Source: Arthrobacter sp. YN
Lineage (GTDB): Bacteria > Actinomycetota > Actinomycetes > Actinomycetales > Micrococcaceae
Assembly (NCBI RefSeq): GCF_002224285.1
Contig: NZ_CP022436.1
Location: 372,001-436,000 of the forward strand
DNA: 64,000 nucleotides
Direction: 5' to 3'
Shown here piece after piece: positions 8,593 through 17,183 of the stretch. Made by a program: the position numbers and the translations under genes. The notes under the pieces were generated by a model. It did no database searches and had not been told where the DNA came from. It worked only from the letters and a program-made list of their open reading frames with translations. The first letter of the stretch is position 1. The number at the start of each line of letters is the position of its first letter.

Positions 8593-10092
8593 TCAGCCCA
8601 GGTGAACGTGCGGGGTGTCGCTGGTCCCGCTGAAGCTCTTGCGGTCGATTCTGATCAGGAGAAGTGCGAGTGGGGTTATCACAACCGCCACCCCGGCCGC
8701 CCAAAGGAACACCATTGAATAGCCCGAGGTCAGCGCCGCAAGGGGCCCGCCGGCAGTTGTCGTGGTCGCTGCCGCGGTGGCAGCAGCCGCGATGGCGCTG
8801 AAGAGTGCTATGCCCAGCGATCCGCCGATCTGCTGCGAAGCGTTGACCAGGGCGCTCGCCACCCCGGCGTCGTCCTTGTCCACACCGAAGAGGGCCAGGT
8901 TCTGCATGGGGACGAAGACCAGGCCCAGCCCGATGCCCATGAGGATCAACGCAGGCAGCATGTTCACCGCGTACGTCCCATCCGGCGTGACCTGGGTGAG
9001 CCACAGCATGGCTGCGGCCATGAAGACCGGACCAACTGCGCTGGGGACCTTGGCGCCCAACCGGGGCAGGTTTTTCGCAGCAACGCCCGCCGTGATGATC
9101 AGTACCACCGTCATGGGCAAGGACGCGATTCCGGCCGCGAACGGGGCGAAGCCCAGAACGATCTGGAGGTAGAAGTTGATGAACAGGATGCCACCGATCA
9201 GCACTGCTCCGGCGAGGAAGGACGCCAGGAACGCTGCGGCGCGGTTGCGCTCGGTGGCGACGCGCAGCGGAAGAAGCGGGTTCTTGACCTTGCGTTCGAC
9301 GGCGACGAAAAGTACCAGCAACAGCGCACCTGCCGCAATGAAGCCCCAGGATTCCATTGCACCCCAGCCGTGCTCGGCGTTGGCGAAACCGTAGACCAGG
9401 GAGCCCAAACCCAAAGCGGCAAGAACGACGCCGGGCCAGTCGTATTTGGTGGAGCCTCCCGCTTTGCTTTCGCCCACCAAAATCCACACACCGATCAGCG
9501 CGATGATTGCGATGGGTACGTTGACGAAGAAGCACCACCGCCACGATACAAATTCGGTGAGGAATCCGCCCAGCAGCACTCCCGCAGCTGCACCCACACC
9601 GCTGATGGAGCCGAAGATGGCGAAAGCGGTGCCGCGCTCCTTGCCGCCGGGGAAGGCCACCGTCAGGAGTGCCAAGGCCGCCGGCGCGAGGAGGGCAGCG
9701 AAGATGCCCTGGAGTGCGCGGGCTCCGATGAGTTCCCAGGGCTGCTGGGCCAAGCCGCCGATGAGTGATGCCGCCGCGAAGCCTGCCGAGGCCGTGATGA
9801 AGGTCCGCTTCCGTCCCCAGAAATCGGAGATCCGTCCGCCCAATAAGAGGAAGGCGCCGAAGACCAGGGCGTACGCAGTGACCACCCAGGAGCGGGTGGA
9901 GTCACTGATGCCCATTTCCAGCTGGAGGCGGGGGAGTGCCAGGTTCACGATGGTGCCGTCCAGAACCACCATGAATTGGGCCAGAGCCAGGAAGGGCAAA
10001 GCCCGCCAGCCGATGTTGGCCTTACCGCCCGGTGGGGCTGGTGTGTTTGCTTGGGCTTGTCCGCCCGATGTCTCCAGTAGTTGCGATGCCAC
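8593..10092 (-). CDS. DHA2 (EmrB/QacA) family MFS drug efflux transporter
   Basis: A 499-residue transporter with about 14 predicted helices, the DHA2 topology. Seen: LAQFMVVLDGTIVNLALPRL (helix 1 with the D1-type motif), SWVVTAYALVFGAFLLLGGR, DFWGRKRTFI (motif A), ALQGIFAALLAPAALALLT, and FGSISGVGAAAGVLLGGFLT (motif C, a marker of antiporters). It exports drugs or toxic compounds in exchange for protons. It is divergent from the GH26-like gene, and a perfect 22-bp palindrome lies 26 bp upstream of its start. A MarR gene (11436-11966) is close and is a candidate repressor. Substrate unknown. Confidence 0.9.
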   Translation of the reverse strand: MASQLLETSGGQAQANTPAPPGGKANIGWRALPFLALAQFMVVLDGTIVNLALPRLQLEMGISDSTRSWVVTAYALVFGAFLLLGGRISDFWGRKRTFITASAGFAAASLIGGLAQQPWELIGARALQGIFAALLAPAALALLTVAFPGGKERGTAFAIFGSISGVGAAAGVLLGGFLTEFVSWRWCFFVNVPIAIIALIGVWILVGESKAGGSTKYDWPGVVLAALGLGSLVYGFANAEHGWGAMESWGFIAAGALLLVLFVAVERKVKNPLLPLRVATERNRAAAFLASFLAGAVLIGGILFINFYLQIVLGFAPFAAGIASLPMTVVLIITAGVAAKNLPRLGAKVPSAVGPVFMAAAMLWLTQVTPDGTYAVNMLPALILMGIGLGLVFVPMQNLALFGVDKDDAGVASALVNASQQIGGSLGIALFSAIAAAATAAATTTTAGGPLAALTSGYSMVFLWAAGVAVVITPLALLLIRIDRKSFSGTSDTPHVHLG

Positions 10093-10117
10093 GCGTCACC
10101 CATTCTTGAAAGTAGTA

Positions 10118-10139
10118 ATACTTATACAAGTATAAGTAT
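10118..10139. promoter_or_regulatory. Perfect 22-bp palindrome, probable operator between efflux pump and glycosidase
   Basis: ATACTTATAC (10118-10127), AA, GTATAAGTAT (10130-10139): two perfect 10-bp arms in an AT-rich patch that stands out from the GC-rich surroundings. It sits between the divergent efflux and GH26-like genes and could also contain their -10 elements. Such palindromes are typical MarR or TetR operators. The nearby MarR gene is the obvious candidate, but this is inference. Confidence 0.7.
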
Positions 10140-10243
10140 CTTGGGGTGCGCGCATAAGCCTGTCCGGCGTGACGTTCGTCCCAGTGGCGTCGTTCAGGGA
10201 TGCGTACCTAGGATGGAACGAAACTGCAGGTCGGAGAGGGCTG

Positions 10244-11500
10244 GTGGCTGTTGTGGGGGAACAACCCGAAGAGGGCGGCGACGCCCGCAAGGCAAACAGA
10301 GCTGAGCTCAGGCGGGCTTTTGTGCTCCCGGCCGTGATTGGCCTGGCTGTAATCGGAATAGCGGGAGTGAACTTTGCCAATGGCCTCGCGGAACAAAGAG
10401 CGCAACCGGGTTCCAGTGTGAAGACCTGCGAAGTCCTCCCGCGGGCTGCCCTTGCCCCTGAGGCCGGCGCTCTGTTCGGTGTGAACCTGGACTGGCATTC
10501 CAAACCGCTGGCCACCTTCGCCAAGGACCTTGGCCACAAGCCTGCAGTCAGCGTCTCCTTCACAGGGTTTCCCCTCACAGCCAAGGACGAAGACGACCTC
10601 CGGCGGGCAGTGGAGCAGATTCGAGCCGACGGGCACATGATGCTGCTGACCCTGGAACCTCACGACGGACTCTCCACTGTGACTGAAGAAACGGCAACGG
10701 CTCTGGCGAAAGACCTCGCCGAATTCAACGACGACGGCGTTCCCGTGGTTGTCAGGTTCGCCCACGAAATGAACGGCTCCTGGTACGCCTGGTCCCAGCA
10801 GCCACAAAAGTACAAAGAAGCTTTCCAAACGCTGGCCAAGGCGGTGCACTCCACCGCGCCGGGTTCCGCCATGATGTGGGCTCCCAATTACGGCGGCGGA
10901 TATCCTTTCGCGGGCGGAGAGTTCGAAGCCAAACCAGGCACACCCGAATTTCTGGCGCTGGATACCAGCGGCGACGGCGCCCTGACCATGGACGACGACG
11001 CTTATGCCCCCTACTACCCGGGAGACGAGGCTGTGGACTGGGTTGGCATGTCGTTGTACCACTGGGGCAGCACATACCCTTGGGGTGAAAATGAACTCCC
11101 CGAGCCCGACAAGTTCGCGGATCAGCTCACCGGCGACTACAAGGGTGCCAACGGCGACGACAGTCTGCTTCCGGATTTCTACGGCGTGTACGGCACGCAG
11201 CATGGCAAACCGGTCGCCATCCCCGAAACGGCCTCCTTGTTCGCACCGGGTTCCGGTGGTGAATCGGAGATGGAGATCAAGGAAGCCTGGTGGACGCAAC
11301 TCTTCAGCCCCACAACACACCAGGAATTCCCGCAACTGAAGATGATCAACTGGTTCGAGTGGGACAAAGACGAGGTGGAAGTCAAAGGCCGGGTGGACTG
11401 GACCGTGACCAACGCCCCAGAACTGCGTGACGCCTTTACTGCGGCACTGCCGGACTGGTTTCGTTACGGCCCGGAGGAGTCGTGCCAGCCCCGGCAGTGA
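10244..11500 (+). CDS. Glycoside hydrolase family 26-like (beta-mannanase-type) membrane-anchored or secreted protein
   Basis: About 418 residues. A short charged N-terminus precedes one hydrophobic helix (FVLPAVIGLAVIGIAGVNFA), so the catalytic domain lies outside the cell. Landmarks of GH26/clan A barrels: VRFAHEMNGSWYAW with the putative acid/base Glu, a WAPNYGGGYP segment, VDWVGMSLYHWG, and the putative nucleophile Glu in VAIPETASLF. An insertion DTSGDGALTMDDD resembles a dockerin/EF-hand calcium loop. I chose GTG 10244 (GGAGAGG upstream) rather than the longest frame, which starts at 10169; GTG 10253 is also possible. The 3' end overlaps the converging MarR gene by 65 bp. Substrate not known; beta-mannan or another beta-glucan is plausible. 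Confidence 0.75.
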   Translation: MAVVGEQPEEGGDARKANRAELRRAFVLPAVIGLAVIGIAGVNFANGLAEQRAQPGSSVKTCEVLPRAALAPEAGALFGVNLDWHSKPLATFAKDLGHKPAVSVSFTGFPLTAKDEDDLRRAVEQIRADGHMMLLTLEPHDGLSTVTEETATALAKDLAEFNDDGVPVVVRFAHEMNGSWYAWSQQPQKYKEAFQTLAKAVHSTAPGSAMMWAPNYGGGYPFAGGEFEAKPGTPEFLALDTSGDGALTMDDDAYAPYYPGDEAVDWVGMSLYHWGSTYPWGENELPEPDKFADQLTGDYKGANGDDSLLPDFYGVYGTQHGKPVAIPETASLFAPGSGGESEMEIKEAWWTQLFSPTTHQEFPQLKMINWFEWDKDEVEVKGRVDWTVTNAPELRDAFTAALPDWFRYGPEESCQPRQ

Positions 11501-11966
11501 TGGCGGCCCCGGAGACGTGTTCAGGTTCTGAAAGGAACGAAGCCAGCCGCTGCAGCGCCGGGAGGCTGGCCGCGATTTGTTCGCGTTCTTCCGGGAGCAG
11601 GCGGGCGCTCGCCGCGATGATTGCGTCAGCCCATCCATCTTCCAGGAGCGCCTTGATCCGTCGGGATTCGTCCGTGGGGTGGAGGGAAACGTAGCGCTTG
11701 TCCGAGGCATCCTTGACACGCGTGACCAAGCCGGCAGCTACGAGCTCGCGCAATTGGGAGCTGACGTTGCTCAGCTGCCGCCCGAGCCTGCCCGCCACCT
11801 CGGCAACGGTGACACCGGGGTGGCCTTCAACAACGCGAAGGATTTCCAGCACACCATTCGAAATGGGGCGGAGGCCGGTCTCGTTGAGTGACTTGCGGCG
11901 AATATCGGACGAGATATCAATCATGCAGACGGCCAGGGCCTTGTGGTCCACAGTCTCTTCTCCCAT
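11436..11966 (-). CDS. MarR family winged-helix transcriptional regulator
   Basis: A 176-residue regulator. The winged helix spans about residues 45-120: SNGVLEILRVVEGHPGVTVA, EVAGRLGRQLSNVSSQLREL (recognition helix), VAAGLVTRVKDASDKRYVSL (wing). A helical dimerisation tail follows. I chose the ATG at 11966 (MGEETVDHK) because upstream residues in the open frame look non-coding and overlap the methyltransferase. It is divergent from that methyltransferase and converges with the GH26-like gene. It may act on the 10118-10139 palindrome and the DHA2 pump; other targets are possible. Confidence 0.82.
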   Translation of the reverse strand: MGEETVDHKALAVCMIDISSDIRRKSLNETGLRPISNGVLEILRVVEGHPGVTVAEVAGRLGRQLSNVSSQLRELVAAGLVTRVKDASDKRYVSLHPTDESRRIKALLEDGWADAIIAASARLLPEEREQIAASLPALQRLASFLSEPEHVSGAAITAGAGTTPPGRNETSPAVPQ

Positions 11967-12030
11967 CCCCCAAGCATAGGTGGGGCCGCGCCTCTTCAAC
12001 TCCCTGGCTGTCGGCTGCAATAGTGGCAGG

Positions 12031-12795
12031 ATGATCAACCAGCAACAGCTCTGGGACCACGACGCAGCGGAGCAGTACGACACTCCCGGGGAGGGAATGT
12101 TCTCACCGGATGTGCTTGGCCCCACCGTGGAGGTCTTGTCGGAACTGGCATCGGGAGGTCCCGCCGTCGAATTTGCCATCGGTACCGGACGCGTGGCCAT
12201 CCCGCTCCTTGAAGCCGGCGTGCCAGTCAGTGGCATTGAGCTGTCCCACGCCATGATCGCCCGCCTGCGTGACAAGGTGGGGGAGGACCGGATTCCCGTG
12301 GTCCAAGGCGATATGTCCCAGGTTTCACTAGGTTCCCATTACACGCTGGCGTTTCTGGTCTTCAACACCATCGCCAACCTTCTAACGCAGGAGGAACAAA
12401 TCCGGTGCTTCCAGAACGCTGCCCGGCACTTGGCTCCCGGCGGCCGCTTCGTCGTCGAGCTCTGGGTGCCGCAACTGCGTTCACTGCCGCCCGGGCACGG
12501 CGGAACAGTGGAGGTGAGCCAGCCCGGATACCTCTTGGTGGACACCTATGACGTGCTCCGCCAACACGTTATCTCGCACCATGTGCGGTTCGGCCCCGAC
12601 GTTTCGGATGGGCGCGAAGCGCGGATCGGGCGGACACCCCACCGATACATCTGGCCGAGTGAACTTGACCTCATGGCACGCATTGCTGGATTCGAGCTGG
12701 AACACAGGTGGGCCGACTGGGACCGCAGCGAATTCACCGCGGAGTCCCGCAGCCACGTGTCGGTATATCGGCTCACCGATCAGCGGATGACCTGA
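12031..12795 (+). CDS. Class I SAM-dependent methyltransferase
   Basis: A 254-residue methyltransferase_25/11-type protein. Motif I is AVEFAIGTGRVAIPLLEAG, followed by VSGIELSHAMIARLRDK (motif II, acidic residue binding the ribose), IPVVQGDMSQ and, later, FQNAARHLAPGGRFVVELW (motif IV/post). It methylates an unknown small molecule. ATG 12031 is preceded by GGCAGG; the longer open frame starts at 11980 and overlaps the divergent promoter. C-terminal residues SVYRLTDQRMT end just before the 333-bp non-coding gap. Confidence 0.85.
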   Translation: MINQQQLWDHDAAEQYDTPGEGMFSPDVLGPTVEVLSELASGGPAVEFAIGTGRVAIPLLEAGVPVSGIELSHAMIARLRDKVGEDRIPVVQGDMSQVSLGSHYTLAFLVFNTIANLLTQEEQIRCFQNAARHLAPGGRFVVELWVPQLRSLPPGHGGTVEVSQPGYLLVDTYDVLRQHVISHHVRFGPDVSDGREARIGRTPHRYIWPSELDLMARIAGFELEHRWADWDRSEFTAESRSHVSVYRLTDQRMT

Positions 12796-12933
12796 GTCTG
12801 CCGGGCGGTTGTCCTTTCTGCGGGCTCGGTGGCCTGTACGCCTCTGGAAGCTTCACCCGGCCCGACCACTCCGGCGACCGCCGTCGTCGTGCCTTCTGCA
12901 TCGCCGACGCCTGGTTCCGACGCCGACAAAACG

Positions 12934-12947
12934 GCCCCTTAAGGGGC
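12934..12947 (+). terminator. Short hairpin, possible methyltransferase terminator
   Basis: GCCCC TTAA GGGGC (12934-12947) is a 5-bp GC hairpin without a U tract, 138 bp after the methyltransferase stop. The 12796-13128 gap holds no gene that I can support. It contains this hairpin, a candidate -10 box TAGAGT (12984-12989) and the structured leader described separately. Confidence 0.35.
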
Positions 12948-13021
12948 ATACGGTGGGGCCTGTGCCTTAGCGGCGGACAGAGGTAGAGTCGGCCCATGCT
13001 CTCCATGCGTCGATTTACTTG

Positions 13022-13128
13022 CCCCCGACCGGTGTCCGGTCGCGAGGGCACTAAGGCGCGCGCCTAGGTCCTGGCGCCGGAGTGAGTCGGGGGAGGAACC
13101 CAATCACTCCGAAACTTAAGGACCAGAA
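13022..13128 (+). ncRNA. Structured 5' leader of the PheS/PheT-like ligase gene (riboswitch- or attenuator-like)
   Basis: A closing helix CCCCCGAC (13022-13029) / GTCGGGGG (13086-13093) has eight perfect pairs. Inside are the hairpin ACCGG-TGT-CCGGT (13028-13040) and the self-complementary AGGCGCGCGCCT (13054-13065). GGAGTGA (13079-13085), inside the closing helix, is fully complementary to TCACTCC (13104-13110), outside it, giving either a pseudoknot or a switch between two folds close to the RBS (AAGGA, 13118-13122). It does not match the T-box consensus or any riboswitch core that I know. The distance between outer arms is close to tRNA length, but there is no T-arm. Confidence 0.5.
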
Positions 13129-14248
13129 ATGCCTGTTTATCTAAGCCCTGCCGAGCTACACCATGCTTTGACCATCAGGGACCTCTCCAACTCCGACCAT
13201 GGTCCGCATGCCATGCAGAAACTCTTGCGTGACGTGGTGGACGCGCTTCAGACGCAGTGGAGCGTGTCCGGCAGAACCATACGTCACAGCCCCTTGGTCA
13301 GCGTCGCGGACAACTATGACCGGTTGGGGTTCAGCGGTGCAGACATTACCCGCGACCAGCGATACTCCCGCTACGTCAGCCCTACCGTCATGCTGCGCAG
13401 CCATACCTCGGCGTCCATCCCCACGCTCTTGCGGGCGATTGATCCAGCCGAGGGTGTGGACGAGCTGTGGGCGATCCCCGGCCTCGTCTACCGGCGGGAC
13501 TCCATTGATCGCACCCATGTGGGCACGCCCCACCAGGTGGACTTGTGGCGTGTGAGTTCCACCGAAAAGCTGCACGGCGGGCACCTTCAGGAAATGATCA
13601 GCGCCTTGGTGGCTGCTGTACTCCCGGGCGCTGAGTGGCGTGCCGTTCCGGCAAGCCCACCCCTACACGGCGGAGGGCTTGCAGCTTGACGTTCTGATGG
13701 GTGGCGAGTGGCTGGAACTCGCGGAGTGTGGGCTCATGGCACCGCAGCTTTTCCTGGACGCGGGCCTTGATCCCGGAAAATGGTGCGGCCTTGCGCTGGG
13801 GATGGGTTTGGACCGCGCCCTGATGCTTCGCAAGGGCATTCCCGACATCAGGCTGCTGCGGTCTGCGGACCCGAGGATTCAACGGCAAATGCTGGACCTG
13901 TCGCCGTGGAAAGCTGTCTCCCGGATGCCTTCCATCAGCAGGGACATCTCAATAGTGGTTGCAGAGGACATGGACGATGAGCTGCTTGGCGACACGGTTC
14001 GTTCGGCTCTGGGGGAGCAGGCTGAGGATCTGGAAAGCGTGGAGCTGTTGGCGCTGACTCCCTGCCGGAAGCTTCCGGCGGCGGCGCGGGACCGGCTCCG
14101 CATCAGACGCGGGCAGGCCAACGCCCTGATACGGGTGGTGATGCGTCCCCTTGGGCGGACAATGACCGATCCAGAGGCGAACCAGATCCGGGACGACGTT
14201 TACCTTGCCCTGCACGAAGGCCCGGTCAAGGAACTGATTGCAGGCTAG
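13129..14248 (+). pseudogene. Single-chain PheS/PheT-like aminoacyl-tRNA synthetase homologue, interrupted by a +1 frameshift
   Basis: Two frames encode one protein. The first (13129-13689) carries PheS-like class II motifs RSHTSASIPTLLRA and VYRRDSIDRTHVGTPHQVDL. The second takes over near 13660 (HPYTAEGLQLDV), has motif 3 GMGLDRALMLRKGIPDIRLL, and ends in an FDX-ACB-like domain (SISRDISIVVAEDM to TMTDPEANQIRDDVYLAL) like that of PheT. A PheS core joined to FDX-ACB recalls monomeric mitochondrial PheRS. The frames meet at CCA CCC CTA; one extra C, or a +1 slip on CCC-C before the rare CTA codon, restores the full ~372-residue protein. It is not the housekeeping pheST pair. It may be a broken gene or a programmed frameshift. 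The structured leader lies directly upstream. Confidence 0.72.
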
Positions 14249-14331
14249 GTCTGCTGCGCTGTGTCGGTGGTCGCCTCAGGCACTGCCGGCACAGCGGAGC
14301 CACGCCGCGGCAGGCTCTGCTGCAGGATTGC

Positions 14332-14343
14332 TAGGCTGGACCC
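14332..14343 (+). promoter_or_regulatory. -10 box of a leaderless promoter
   Basis: TAGGCT (14332-14337) lies 6 nt before the ATG at 14344. This is the TANNNT-N6-ATG arrangement of leaderless actinobacterial transcripts, and there is no Shine-Dalgarno sequence before the ATG. Confidence 0.6.
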
Positions 14344-14679
14344 ATGACCCGTCGACTTGCAGCCCTGTCCGCCGTTCCCGTTCTGCTGCTGCTCGTGGGC
14401 TGCGGAGCCGTTGAGGAAGCAGCCGGAAACGCTGCCAGTGAGGCCGCATCAAAGGTTGCCACCGCCGCTGCCGACGAAGTGACCAAGCAGATCTGCGCCG
14501 TTGTCCAAGACGGCTTGGTGGGCGCCGAGGACAAGCAGGTACTCGCCGGCTTGGTGACAGCCGCCGATGCCGCAGGCGTCCCCTCCGATATCACCACGCC
14601 CCTCCGTCAGATCGCCGACGCCGGCGACCAAGTACCGGCTGAGTCCGTTCAAGCATTGAAGGATGCCTGCCCGGCATAG
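14344..14679 (+). CDS. Small putative lipoprotein, 111 aa
   Basis: An N-terminal signal MTRRLAALSAVPVLLLLVGC ends in lipobox LLVGC, so the mature protein should be a short lipid-anchored surface protein of about 92 residues. The remainder is Ala/Glu/Val-rich and helical (EEAAGNAASEAASKVATAAA), with one further Cys pair possible (IC and DAC near the end). No family recognised. A TAGGCT box 6 nt upstream of the ATG suggests a leaderless mRNA. Confidence 0.7.
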   Translation: MTRRLAALSAVPVLLLLVGCGAVEEAAGNAASEAASKVATAAADEVTKQICAVVQDGLVGAEDKQVLAGLVTAADAAGVPSDITTPLRQIADAGDQVPAESVQALKDACPA

Positions 14680-14718
14680 CAGCTGTTGCGACGCGGGTGT
14701 GTATGACTTTGTCGTGGA

Positions 14719-16188
14719 TTACGTCTGCCGGGCATGCTGCAGTTGTGGTTCCAGGGGACGTTCCGACGCGGGTGGCCCGTCCGGCGGAGCAGGTGGCGAC
14801 GCGTCCTCGTGCCCAGGCAGAGGTGGCGCCTTCGATTGATAGATGTGCCCGGTAGGGGTGCGGACTTCCAAGGTGTGCGTTTGGCCGTGCGGCACACTGG
14901 CGCTCCAGCCGGGGTTTTCCTTGGTGTGGTTGCATGCCTCGCATAGCCCCGCGCCATTGTTCAGGGTGGTGGTCCCGCCGTTGTGCCAAGGGACCACGTG
15001 GTCCATATGCCTAATAGGCGCATCGCAGTACGGGGTTCGGCAGGTGTCGTCCCGGACCTCGATGAAGCGCCGTAATCGTTGGGGGAAGATCCTCGCTTTG
15101 GAGTCCATGGCCAGGAGTTCGCCGCTTCCCGGAGCAGTGTAAAGTCGCCGGATCATCACTCGGAATTCTTGGCGCTGTCCCTCTGGCTCGGTGGGCCCGT
15201 CGGTCAGGAGAACTCTTGCCCATTCAGCGGGGACGATTCCGTACCCCTGGAGGCGGGCCGGTTCGCTGTCGCCTTGGAAGAGCGTGCGGTCGGTCATGAC
15301 GAGTTGGAGGTCGATCCCTGCGACCCCGCCAGGTGTTCCGGTGACGCGTTCCACCAAGGTGTCGGCCATGATCTGTCCACGGTTTCGGCCGTCGCCGGTC
15401 GAGCGGGCTGAATCTGCGTGCCGGCTAAGGGCAGCGTAGGCGGCGACACCTTGAGCCACTGGAAGCAGAGCGGTGAGGATTGTCATGGTGTCCGGAGCCG
15501 GGCGAAGGCTGACCCTGCGTCCTGCGGCGGCCTGACTGGCCCGCTGGGTGACCGAGCGGGGATCTCTCCGGTAGGCTGCGGCCTTCGCAGCCGCGATGAT
15601 GACCCTGTCACCGGATCCGTTGAACGTGCCCGTGTCCGGTGCCAGTTCTTCATCCACAGCGGCACGGTCTTCAATGCTGAGGCACGCAGTTTCCTTGACC
15701 AACAGTGTGGCACGCCATTCGTTGAGCTGACCTGTTTCGAGGGCGGCCATGGTGTGCGGCATCTCGATGACAAGCGCCCGCGCAAGTCCGAGCAGCCGGG
15801 ATCCACGGTTCGGCGATTCGCGTCGGGCGAGGGCCACCTGGGCGGCGACACCGCGGCCTTGCTCTGCCGTGGGAACGCCTGCTTCGGCCTGCTCCCGGCG
15901 CTGAGCCAGATCCAAAGCGACAGCGGCCCTGGCCTGACGCGCAGTGATCGCGGATTTCAGGTCCTCCAGGGCGCGAATCTCGTTGACCAGCTCGCCACTG
16001 GTAGTGCTCGCGGGCAAGGAACCAATAACGGCCGCGAGGCCCGCCAACGTAGCACCGGGCTGGGCAGACTCCCAGGGCGTCGAGGCATCGACCGGTAAGG
16101 CCATCGCGTTGTTGCCCGCCTGACTGGTCCGAATCCGCTCCATGTCCCAACTCTTCCAGTCGGGAGAATCGGATATCAGGCCTGACAT
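14719..16188 (-). CDS. DUF222 / 13E12-type protein with C-terminal HNH endonuclease domain
   Basis: A 489-residue protein with the DUF222 region (residues about 40-330; [40 protein letters not shown]) and a C-terminal HNH motif: [20 protein letters not shown] followed by [16 protein letters not shown] and [12 protein letters not shown]. The metal-binding His and Asn and the zinc-like Cys residues are all present. These proteins occur in many copies in actinobacteria and are often linked to mobile DNA, but their role is not established. The tail is Pro-rich and disordered. No mobile-element boundaries are visible here. Confidence 0.88.
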   Translation of the reverse strand: MSGLISDSPDWKSWDMERIRTSQAGNNAMALPVDASTPWESAQPGATLAGLAAVIGSLPASTTSGELVNEIRALEDLKSAITARQARAAVALDLAQRREQAEAGVPTAEQGRGVAAQVALARRESPNRGSRLLGLARALVIEMPHTMAALETGQLNEWRATLLVKETACLSIEDRAAVDEELAPDTGTFNGSGDRVIIAAAKAAAYRRDPRSVTQRASQAAAGRRVSLRPAPDTMTILTALLPVAQGVAAYAALSRHADSARSTGDGRNRGQIMADTLVERVTGTPGGVAGIDLQLVMTDRTLFQGDSEPARLQGYGIVPAEWARVLLTDGPTEPEGQRQEFRVMIRRLYTAPGSGELLAMDSKARIFPQRLRRFIEVRDDTCRTPYCDAPIRHMDHVVPWHNGGTTTLNNGAGLCEACNHTKENPGWSASVPHGQTHTLEVRTPTGHIYQSKAPPLPGHEDASPPAPPDGPPASERPLEPQLQHARQT

Positions 16189-16262
16189 CGCCTATGTGGA
16201 AAACCGCGCAAGTATCCGGCATCGCCTGCCCTGCCGCCTGCTGGCGCGAAGCAAGGCAGGGT

Positions 16263-17072
16263 TTACCGGCCCCCGGTAGCCCCCGCCGCTGCCAGCACCA
16301 CCCGGGTCCTCACTGTGATCGCTGCGCCGAGGACCAACGCAGCAGCGATAGCCGCCGCGACCGCCGTCGGGAACGATTCGGGTGAATCGGCGCTGCGGCC
16401 GACGGTGATCCAGGCCAGGCCCCACGCGATGGCGGCTGCGAGGGCGAGGCGGCCGTGCCCTTTGATGGCCAGAGCGATGCCCACAACGGCCACCACTACC
16501 AGGACTGCCACTGACCAGACCTCGGGCCGCAACCCGAACCCTGAGAACCCGGAGGCCTTCAAAGCGGCGGCGATGTTGGCGCACACGGCCACGCTGGTCC
16601 AGCCGAGGTACAACCCCAAAGTCCCGTCCACCACAACAGCCTCAACCCATGAGGTGGCACGGCTCTGGCTGTACCGCAGGAACGCCAGTACAAGGGACAC
16701 CAGCAGGGCCAGGATCACCAACACACTGACAAAGAGCCAGCCGGCCTGGACGGACAGGATCCACACGGCGTTCAGGACCATGGACACGGATACGATCCAG
16801 CCGAGGGAACGCTGCCGCGGATGGGCCCGTTGGGACGGCAACCACTGCCACACCGTGTAGGCAACCAGGCCGGTGTACACCACGGACCAGATGGAGAAGG
16901 CCGGCGTTGCGGGGGCGAGGAGCGTGGAGTCGGCGGCCAACGCTCCGCCCGCTGCCTGGGCAATCGGGGTTCCGCCGAAGACGCCGACGCCGATCATCGA
17001 ACCAACGATGCAGATCACCAAGCTCACGGTGACCGTGATCTGCCGCAAAAGATCCGGGTTTTGAGTTTTCAT
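16263..17072 (-). CDS. TspO/MBR-related (tryptophan-rich sensory protein-like) membrane protein
   Basis: A 269-residue membrane protein with about eight hydrophobic segments. FSIWSVVYTGLVAYTVWQWL and IVSVSMVLNAVWILSVQAGW match the FxPPxWVF.Y- and LNxxW-type segments of TspO-related proteins, which bind tetrapyrroles or carotenoid-like ligands. It is about 100 residues longer than classical TspO and has extra C-terminal helices. Start MKTQNPD at 17072 has AGAGGATC upstream; the open frame runs to 17114. It is divergent from a MarR gene in the carotenoid neighbourhood, which makes a light- or pigment-related role possible (inference). Confidence 0.75.
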   Translation of the reverse strand: MKTQNPDLLRQITVTVSLVICIVGSMIGVGVFGGTPIAQAAGGALAADSTLLAPATPAFSIWSVVYTGLVAYTVWQWLPSQRAHPRQRSLGWIVSVSMVLNAVWILSVQAGWLFVSVLVILALLVSLVLAFLRYSQSRATSWVEAVVVDGTLGLYLGWTSVAVCANIAAALKASGFSGFGLRPEVWSVAVLVVVAVVGIALAIKGHGRLALAAAIAWGLAWITVGRSADSPESFPTAVAAAIAAALVLGAAITVRTRVVLAAAGATGGR

Positions 17073-17141
17073 ATGCTGATCCTCTTTCCTGGGCTGACGT
17101 GCGGTGTCATGCATTCATGAGGTCCGTGACTTACTATCAAA

Positions 17142-17151
17142 TTGCTAGCAA
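17142..17151. promoter_or_regulatory. Putative MarR operator upstream of the first MarR gene
   Basis: TTGCTAGCAA (17142-17151) is a perfect 10-bp palindrome followed by GACAAGC. A closely similar string, TTGCTAGACAAGC, occurs at 23545-23557 before the second MarR gene at the other end of the carotenoid cluster. The site lies in the 111-bp gap between the TspO-like and MarR genes and could control both. Confidence 0.6.
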
Positions 17152-17183
17152 GACAAGCTTTACGTTTATCAAAGGACCATCGG

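Noticed and set aside
13021..13094. Possible tRNA gene, because paired ends are about 73 nt apart
   Set aside because: There is no T-arm TTCGA consensus, no D-arm pattern and no anticodon loop in the expected place. Treated as a leader structure instead.
13091..13110. T-box-like GGAGGAACCC before the PheS-like gene
   Set aside because: Only a loose resemblance to the T-box consensus; a stem I with specifier loop and AG bulge is not visible upstream.
14719..16188. Mobile element around the DUF222/HNH gene
   Set aside because: No terminal repeats, transposase or composition change were seen. The HNH domain alone does not make it mobile.
16263..17114. Classical TspO assignment over the whole 283-residue open frame
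   Set aside because: The start was moved to MKTQNPD because of the RBS. The protein is longer than TspO and lacks several Trp positions, so only a related family is claimed.
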